From: Muriicola sp041358175 | Lineage (GTDB): Bacteria; Bacteroidota; Bacteroidia; Flavobacteriales; Flavobacteriaceae | Assembly: GCF_041358175.1 (NCBI RefSeq) | Contig: NZ_JBGKBE010000002.1 | Coordinates: 62,001-126,000, forward strand | Reading direction: 5' to 3' | Length of the DNA: 64,000 bases | Notes under the pieces: model-generated | What the model was told of the DNA's origin: nothing | The model's input: the letters and a program-made list of their open reading frames with translations, nothing else | Database searches by the model: none | Part shown: in pieces, positions 58,916 through 64,000 of the stretch | Layout: each line of letters begins with the position of its first letter | Numbering within the stretch: the first letter of the stretch is position 1 | Translations under genes and position numbers: made by a program

Positions 58916-59803
58916 ATGACTGAAACAAAAAGCAATAATGGATTAAAGGTAATTGCCGGTTTATTAGGTGTTGTACTTTTAGGTACCATCATTTACACTG
59001 TGAGTCTTTACCAGGACAAAAAGAAAAGAGAAACCGAACTTTCTCAGGAAAAGGAACTGGTTGTTGAAGACCTAAGAAGCCTGCAATCTGAGTATGACAA
59101 GGCTATCCTTGAAAGCAATGCCACTAACGAAGAATTGGTTGCAGCAAGAGACAGGATTGCAAAGTACATCGACTCTGTTCAAACAATGAAGGCTGATATT
59201 TCTTCATTGAGAAGGTACAGAAATCAGGTTGCCGTTCTTAGAAAAGAAAGAGAGGAACTGTTGATACAGGTTGATTCTCTTACCCGTTCTAACTCGCTTT
59301 TAGCGATGCAACGCGACAGCACTTTCGTGGAATTGGAAAAACAAGCTGTATTCAACGATTCTTTAGTTGTTCAGAACACTCAGTTGGCTGAGGCTGTTGA
59401 AAGGGGATCAGCTTTAAATCTTTCTCAGTTCAATGTTGATGCTGTTAAGGAAAGAAGCAGCGGGAGATTGGTTTCTACACCTAGGGCCAGCCGTACCGAT
59501 AAGCTTAAAGTTTGTTTCACAATTGCCGATAATGTTATTGCGCAAGCCGGAGACAGACAGTTCCTTATCGAAGTACTTGATCCACAAGGAAATGTACTTG
59601 GAGGTGGAAGCACAAAGTCTACTGATGAAGGCGCTTCTGTTACTTATACAAAAGCCACTGATTTTTACTACGAAAACCAGGATCTGGATGTTTGTGACTT
59701 TATCAACAAGCCAGGTGGTGATTTCCAATCAGGAAACTACATGGTAAATGTTTATGACGATAACCTGAAGCTTCTTGGAACTTCTAAGTTCACTCTGAAG
59801 TAA
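58916..59803 (+). CDS. Membrane-anchored coiled-coil protein
   Basis: A 295-residue protein with one membrane helix near the N-terminus (about 11-28) and a long coiled coil (about 35-165) rich in Glu, Lys, Arg and Leu. A C-terminal beta domain (about 195-295: KLKVCFTIADNVIAQAGDRQFLIEVLDPQGNVLGGG ... GNYMVNVYDDNLKLLGTSKFTLK) ends it. The tail is probably periplasmic. I recognise the architecture from other Bacteroidota, without a known role; a cell-envelope or division scaffold is a guess. A very strong terminator follows. Confidence 0.82.
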   Translation: MTETKSNNGLKVIAGLLGVVLLGTIIYTVSLYQDKKKRETELSQEKELVVEDLRSLQSEYDKAILESNATNEELVAARDRIAKYIDSVQTMKADISSLRRYRNQVAVLRKEREELLIQVDSLTRSNSLLAMQRDSTFVELEKQAVFNDSLVVQNTQLAEAVERGSALNLSQFNVDAVKERSSGRLVSTPRASRTDKLKVCFTIADNVIAQAGDRQFLIEVLDPQGNVLGGGSTKSTDEGASVTYTKATDFYYENQDLDVCDFINKPGGDFQSGNYMVNVYDDNLKLLGTSKFTLK

Positions 59804-59824
59804 GAGATTATCCTTCTAATAAAA

Positions 59825-59854
59825 TTAAGGGCCTTCATTTGAAGGCCCTTTTTT
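59825..59854. terminator. Bidirectional terminator
   Basis: AAGGGCCTTC (59827-59836) and GAAGGCCCTT (59841-59850), loop ATTT, with T-run to 59854. It ends the coiled-coil gene on plus and fumC (stop at 59861) on minus. Confidence 0.93.
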
Positions 59855-59860
59855 ATTGAC

Positions 59861-61264
59861 TTACTTCTTTTTTAATGAGCCGGTCATGTCCTCCGGTTTT
59901 ACCCATTGATCGTATTCTTCAGCGGTAACATATCCAAGATTGATGGCCTCTTCCCTGAGTGTAGTGCCATTCGCATGAGCGGTATTCGCTATTTCAGCAG
60001 CTTTGTAATAGCCGATTTTTGTATTGAGGGCAGTAACCAGCATCAAAGAGTTATTTAGCAATTCTTTAATGACTTTATGATTGGGCTCAATACCGGCAGC
60101 ACAGTGAATATCGAAACTGACACAGGCATCGCCCAGTAATTCAGCAGATTGTAGCACATTGGCGGCCATAACGGGTTTGAATACATTTAATTCGTAATGC
60201 CCCTGAGCGCCTCCGACCGAAACCGCCACATCGTTACCCATGACCTGTGCACATACCATGGTGAGGGCTTCACACTGAGTAGGATTTACTTTCCCGGGCA
60301 TGATAGAGCTTCCCGGTTCATTGGCCGGAATAATGATCTCTCCGATTCCCGATCTGGGACCTGATGCCATCATACGAATGTCATTGGCGATCTTGTTAAG
60401 GGAAACGGCCAGTTGTTTTAACGCCCCGTGTGTCTCAACAAGAGCATCATGGGCCGCCAGAGCCTCAAATTTATTCACAGCCGTTTTAAAAGGAAGTCCT
60501 GTAAACTCAGCAATGTATTTAGCAACCAGGACGTCATACCCCTCGGGGGTATTCAGTCCGGTACCCACGGCAGTTCCCCCAAGAGCGAGTTCACTTAAAT
60601 GATCAAGGGTATTATGTAAAGCCTTTAAGCCATGGTCTAGTTGGGATACGTATCCTGAAAATTCCTGCCCTAAGGTCAGGGGAGTAGCATCCATTAGGTG
60701 GGTTCTCCCGATTTTTACGATGTCTTCAAACTCTTCCACCTTTTTTTGAAGCGTATCTCGCAACTGGGTGACCCCTGGGATGGTAACTTTGTAAATTTTA
60801 TCATAGGCGGCAATGTGCATCCCGGTTGGGAATGTATCATTTGAAGATTGCGACTTATTTACATCATCGTTGGGTTGTATGGTTTTTTTACCTTCCCCGA
60901 TTTTCTGACCGGCTAATTCATGTGCCCTGTTGGCAATTACTTCATTGACATTCATATTGCTCTGGGTACCCGAACCGGTTTGCCAGATGACCAGGGGAAA
61001 CTGATCGTCGAGTTTTCCTTCAAGGATTTCATCGCATACTCTGGCGATCAGGTCGCGTTTTTCAGCTTCCAGGACACCTAATTCACAATTGGCATAGGCT
61101 GCTGCTTTCTTCAGGTAGGCAAAGCCGTATACGATATCCAAGGGCATAGAGGCTGGCGGTCCTATTTTAAAATTGTTCCGGGACCTTTCGGTTTGGGCCC
61201 CCCAATATTTATCGGCCGGGACTTTCACTTCCCCCATGGTATCTTTTTCAATCCTGAATTTCAT
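59861..61264 (-). CDS. fumC: Fumarate hydratase, class II
   Basis: A 467-residue enzyme of the fumarase/aspartase superfamily. The signature GSSIMPGKVNPTQCE, the substrate site TGSGTQSNMNVNEV, and VGRTHLMDATPLTLGQEFSGY-type segment (positions about 185-205) are complete. The sequence is like FumC rather than aspartase. It hydrates fumarate to L-malate in the TCA cycle. Own promoter at 61286-61293. Confidence 0.97.
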   Translation of the reverse strand: MKFRIEKDTMGEVKVPADKYWGAQTERSRNNFKIGPPASMPLDIVYGFAYLKKAAAYANCELGVLEAEKRDLIARVCDEILEGKLDDQFPLVIWQTGSGTQSNMNVNEVIANRAHELAGQKIGEGKKTIQPNDDVNKSQSSNDTFPTGMHIAAYDKIYKVTIPGVTQLRDTLQKKVEEFEDIVKIGRTHLMDATPLTLGQEFSGYVSQLDHGLKALHNTLDHLSELALGGTAVGTGLNTPEGYDVLVAKYIAEFTGLPFKTAVNKFEALAAHDALVETHGALKQLAVSLNKIANDIRMMASGPRSGIGEIIIPANEPGSSIMPGKVNPTQCEALTMVCAQVMGNDVAVSVGGAQGHYELNVFKPVMAANVLQSAELLGDACVSFDIHCAAGIEPNHKVIKELLNNSLMLVTALNTKIGYYKAAEIANTAHANGTTLREEAINLGYVTAEEYDQWVKPEDMTGSLKKK

Positions 61265-61285
61265 CGTATCAAATTTTTATATCAA

Positions 61286-61293
61286 CAAAGGTA
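61286..61293 (-). promoter_or_regulatory. -7 promoter element of fumC
   Basis: Minus-strand TACCTTTG, an exact TAnnTTTG match, 21 bases before the fumC ATG (61262-61264). Confidence 0.55.
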
Positions 61294-61345
61294 AGGCTTG
61301 GAGCAGAAAATCCATTTTACATGCTGATAATTTTCTGCTTTCGGA

Positions 61346-61378
61346 TTTGCAATTTTTAGGAATTTCCAAGTATCTTTG
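61346..61378 (+). promoter_or_regulatory. Consensus Bacteroidetes promoter
   Basis: TTTG (61346-61349), a 21-base spacer, then TATCTTTG (61371-61378). Both match the consensus exactly. It drives the small membrane protein gene with ATG at 61397. Confidence 0.8.
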
Positions 61379-61396
61379 CTTTATAAAGTAACTTTT

Positions 61397-61570
61397 ATGT
61401 TCGAATTTGATCAATACCTTGGATTTCTGGCATTTTTAACCATTGTGACAATTGGCTTCTGGCTGATGATGTTCCTCTTGCTTTTTGTAGTACCTTATTG
61501 GTTAGGAGGAAATCTGATGGAAATATTTAAAGAAAAACGCGAGGCGAGGAGAGCCAAGCGCAACTCATAA
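61397..61570 (+). CDS. Small single-helix membrane protein
   Basis: 57 residues from the ATG at 61397; the TTG-opened frame to 61376 lies in the promoter. One or two close hydrophobic stretches (about 8-42) and a basic C-terminus (KEKREARRAKRNS) suggest an inner-membrane protein with a cytoplasmic tail. A full consensus promoter before and a terminator after it make it a real single-gene unit. No family recognised. Confidence 0.75.
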   Translation: MFEFDQYLGFLAFLTIVTIGFWLMMFLLLFVVPYWLGGNLMEIFKEKREARRAKRNS

Positions 61571-61598
61571 AAAAAGAAGCCATTTGGCTTCTTTTTTG
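61569..61598. terminator. Bidirectional terminator
   Basis: GAAGCCA (61576-61582) and TGGCTTC (61585-61591), with A-run before and T-run after. It serves the small membrane protein on plus and the outer-membrane receptor (stop at 61623) on minus. Confidence 0.88.
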
Positions 61599-61622
61599 TT
61601 TTATCTTCTATTCTAGACCTGA

Positions 61623-64000
61623 TCAGGTTCCTTCAAATTCAAAATCATCATCCTGTCCGCCTCTTCCGTTACGGTTTCTTTGATTCTGTGGTTGATTAAA
61701 GCGGTAGAGGAAGGAAAGTGTAATCTGTCTTTCTCTCCACTGGAATTCGCTGTAAGTAGCTACCGTATTTGTGATTGTTTCCGTTCTCCTTTTTCTGGAA
61801 TTAAACACGTCACTTACATTGAGTGACAAGGTGGCTTTATCCTTAATTACGTCCTTACTAAAGGCCAGGTTGGTACTCAGTATTCCCTTATTTTCATTCT
61901 GCGCATCCTTTCGCGGTCCGCGATAGAAAATATTTGATTGAAAATCAATGTCGCCCGGCAGAGGGATTTTAGCACTAAAACGGGTAAACCAGGTAAAATT
62001 ATCAGCGTCAAAGTTTTGGGTAATTTCCTCATTCAGGAAATTCGTATACGTATAATCCCCTCTTAGTTGCTGCTGGAATAGATTGAGGTTCCAGGTAAGC
62101 CTCCAATCGCGTTTAGGAGTATAGGTGGTGGTGAACTCCATACCGTATCGGCTATCCGTCGCAAGGTTGATAGGTGTTCGAGCCTGAACAGGTACCAGTA
62201 CCGGGTTGTTGGGGTCGTCAGGATTTTCAATTTCCACAAAATCTCCTGTTTCCTGAGTGATAAACTGGAAAACTCCTGTAGATCGGTTGAAATACCCCGA
62301 TGTGGTAAACGTAATCTTATCCCATCGTTTTAAATACCCGAGATCGAAGGCATTTGTGAAAGTGGGATCCAGATCCGGATTTCCCTGAAACAAGTTGGTG
62401 TTACTCGATCTGGAGGGAAATGGATTGATAAATCTTGAACGGGGCCGGCGCAATCTGCGGCTATAGCTAATAGTTAGTTGCTCGGTCTCTGAAAACTCAT
62501 ATCCCAGAAACAGGGAAGGAAACCAGTTCACATAATCCTTATCGGTAACTTCCTGGGTATCGACCAGCTCAATACCAATATCGGATGCTTCCATTCTCAG
62601 TCCGCCCAAAACACTGAATTTCTTAACCTTGGTACCCAGCTGCATATACGCTGCATTGACGTATTCCTTGTAATTTAGTTCGTTACTGAAATCGGGATCC
62701 CTGTCGAGCACCCCGTCTTCCAGTATTCCAAAGTCGAAATCGGTATTAAAGTTGTTAAAGGTACCACGGTACCCCATCTCAAATTGAGACATGTTATCCT
62801 TTCCAAACGGAAGTACATAGTCGAATTGCACCAATTGATTTATTTGTGATTCATCATTGATGGTTTGTTCCGTGGGCAAGGCAACAGATTCTCCGAGAAC
62901 TATTTCATCTATGATGGAATTCTCTATTTCATCTCCTCTCGAATACTGATAATCCATGGTAAATTCATGGCCTTCCTTGTCAAAAGTCTTCTTGTAGTTA
63001 ACTGAATACTGAACATTGTCATCCTCTTCCGCTTCTACAGTAGACCGATTTCTTCGTATTGTAGGATTTCTTACTTCATCAAAATTAAAAAAGTTGATAT
63101 CCACGGTATTCTCCCCATCAGATTTCCGGATGACCAGGGAATTGGTAATACTGCTGGTTTCACTGAAAAAGTACTCAAAACCGATATTGGTGTTAAAACT
63201 GTTATCCTGGCGTTGATATTGCCTGATTTCATCCTGAAAACTGACCGTATTCCCATTTTCATCGAAATTTTCCTGTTCGAATAGCGCATTCCCGGGTGCA
63301 TCCCGATAACGGTATGTGGTGGTGGTAAAAATGTTGAATTTTTCCCGTCTCAGGTTCAGACTCACGGCTGTTCCGTAGTTATCCGGATAACCTGCAAACA
63401 CATTTACTGATCCGTTTACCCCGGCTGTTTTACTTTGTCTTAAGATGATATTGAGTATTCCCGCTGTTCCTTCTGCATCATAGCGAGCAGAGGGATTAGT
63501 AATTACTTCAACCCTTTCAATAGACTCTGCAGGGAGCTGCTGAAGAGCTTGCGGACTCAATCCAGACAGGGCAGAGGGTTTCCCATTGATTAGGATACGT
63601 ACACTTTCATTTCCTCTAAGGCTAATATTTCCTTCAACATCAACAGTCACAGAAGGGACATTATCCAGAACATCGGTGACAGACCCACCTCGTACGGTAA
63701 GATCCTGACCTACATTGTAGACTTTTTTATCTAAGCGTAATTCTACCGTAGTTCGTTCGCCAACAACTACTACATCTTCCAGCATCTCAGCATCTACTTC
63801 AAGCTGAATAGCCCCCAGGTCAGTTGAACTCCTGAAGGTTTGAGCCTTTAACTCGAAAGTCTTATAAGAAAGATACTCCACTCTTACGTTGTACTGACCC
63901 GGCATAGTCTGTACAGAAAATTTACCGTCAAGATCAGAGATTCCCCCCGTCACCATATCGGGCCTCCTGACACTTTGTAAAACCAGGGTGGCGTATTCGA
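61623..64000 (-). CDS. Outer-membrane beta-barrel receptor, 5' end outside the window
   Basis: An open frame of at least 792 residues. An ATG at 63954-63956 exists, but the frame continues without a stop to the window edge. The extra residues (EYATLVLQSV) complete the carboxypeptidase-regulatory domain, so the true start is outside. Then comes a plug domain (NVPSVTVDVEGNISLRGNESVRILINGKPSALSG) and a long barrel of the OMP_b-brl_3 type, ending with FNQPQNQRNRNGRGGQDDD. A TonB-linked receptor in the outer membrane; ligand unknown. The very end is rich in Arg, Asn and Gly, with an acidic tail. Confidence 0.92.
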   Translation of the reverse strand, partial: EYATLVLQSVRRPDMVTGGISDLDGKFSVQTMPGQYNVRVEYLSYKTFELKAQTFRSSTDLGAIQLEVDAEMLEDVVVVGERTTVELRLDKKVYNVGQDLTVRGGSVTDVLDNVPSVTVDVEGNISLRGNESVRILINGKPSALSGLSPQALQQLPAESIERVEVITNPSARYDAEGTAGILNIILRQSKTAGVNGSVNVFAGYPDNYGTAVSLNLRREKFNIFTTTTYRYRDAPGNALFEQENFDENGNTVSFQDEIRQYQRQDNSFNTNIGFEYFFSETSSITNSLVIRKSDGENTVDINFFNFDEVRNPTIRRNRSTVEAEEDDNVQYSVNYKKTFDKEGHEFTMDYQYSRGDEIENSIIDEIVLGESVALPTEQTINDESQINQLVQFDYVLPFGKDNMSQFEMGYRGTFNNFNTDFDFGILEDGVLDRDPDFSNELNYKEYVNAAYMQLGTKVKKFSVLGGLRMEASDIGIELVDTQEVTDKDYVNWFPSLFLGYEFSETEQLTISYSRRLRRPRSRFINPFPSRSSNTNLFQGNPDLDPTFTNAFDLGYLKRWDKITFTTSGYFNRSTGVFQFITQETGDFVEIENPDDPNNPVLVPVQARTPINLATDSRYGMEFTTTYTPKRDWRLTWNLNLFQQQLRGDYTYTNFLNEEITQNFDADNFTWFTRFSAKIPLPGDIDFQSNIFYRGPRKDAQNENKGILSTNLAFSKDVIKDKATLSLNVSDVFNSRKRRTETITNTVATYSEFQWRERQITLSFLYRFNQPQNQRNRNGRGGQDDDFEFEGT

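Noticed and set aside
1..64000. tRNA genes, insertion sequences, prophage, CRISPR arrays
   Set aside because: No tRNA-like cloverleaf ends, transposase or integrase proteins, or regularly spaced repeats were seen by reading.

Overview
The window looks like chromosomal DNA of a member of the Bacteroidota, most likely the family Flavobacteriaceae (class Flavobacteriia). The evidence is the low-to-mid GC, AT-rich intergenic DNA, the Bacteroidetes-type promoter core TAnnTTTG in front of many genes, weak Shine-Dalgarno sequences with several TTG/GTG starts, many small lipoproteins, an OMP_b-brl_3 outer-membrane receptor, a full menaquinone pathway and typical flavobacterial neighbours (UPF0173, CvfB, DUF2853, CPBP). 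No transposon, prophage, CRISPR array, tRNA or rRNA operon is visible; the one sure RNA gene is the SRP RNA.

Layout. 1-6.3 kb: a truncated unknown gene, a TPR sensor kinase/NarL-type regulator pair, a 48-residue lipoprotein and a LytTR regulator whose receiver domain lacks its key residues. 4.7-10.9 kb: a beta-helix-like lipoprotein, a thioesterase, a glutaminyl-peptide cyclase, SRP RNA, an SDR, a small transaldolase and a thioredoxin-fold protein without cysteines. 11-24 kb: housekeeping genes (ABC-F ATPase, pheT, leuA-leuB, a pseudouridine synthase, panB) mixed with hypothetical and secreted proteins. 24-31 kb: dnaK, small secreted proteins, an esterase-acetyltransferase pair and two tandem paralogous secreted proteins. 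31-45 kb: a Crp/Fnr regulator divergent from a long men locus (menI-menF-menD ... menA ... menC-CPBP-menE). A LytTR response regulator and a HisKA_2-type kinase sit inside this locus, separated by an unusual 670-base non-coding stretch. 45-53 kb: a GDSL-like lipoprotein, a secreted M24 peptidase and a three-gene cluster of secreted proteins that carry carboxypeptidase-regulatory and TonB-plug domains but no beta-barrel. 53-64 kb: an acyl-CoA carboxylase beta subunit, an oxidoreductase, EttA, an MBL hydrolase, a GNAT enzyme, a coiled-coil membrane protein, fumC and a 5'-truncated outer-membrane receptor.

Most notable is 38856-39525. It holds three 66-base elements of identical geometry: two 9-base direct repeats (consensus wTnACmACA) with a 12-base spacer, then exactly 28 bases, then a TAnnTTTG-like -7 element. 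Paired 9-base direct repeats about 12 bases apart are the classical DNA target of LytTR regulators, and the region lies between a LytTR regulator and its likely kinase. The last element would drive the kinase gene. The first would drive a short non-coding RNA of about 80 bases ending at a strong terminator. This looks like a LytTR autoregulatory circuit with at least one small-RNA output.

Second is the barrel-less plug cluster at 47566-52734. Third is an ABC-F ATPase whose two nucleotide sites are predicted to be one canonical and one fully degenerate. Gene functions come from motif recognition; no searches or structure predictions were run.
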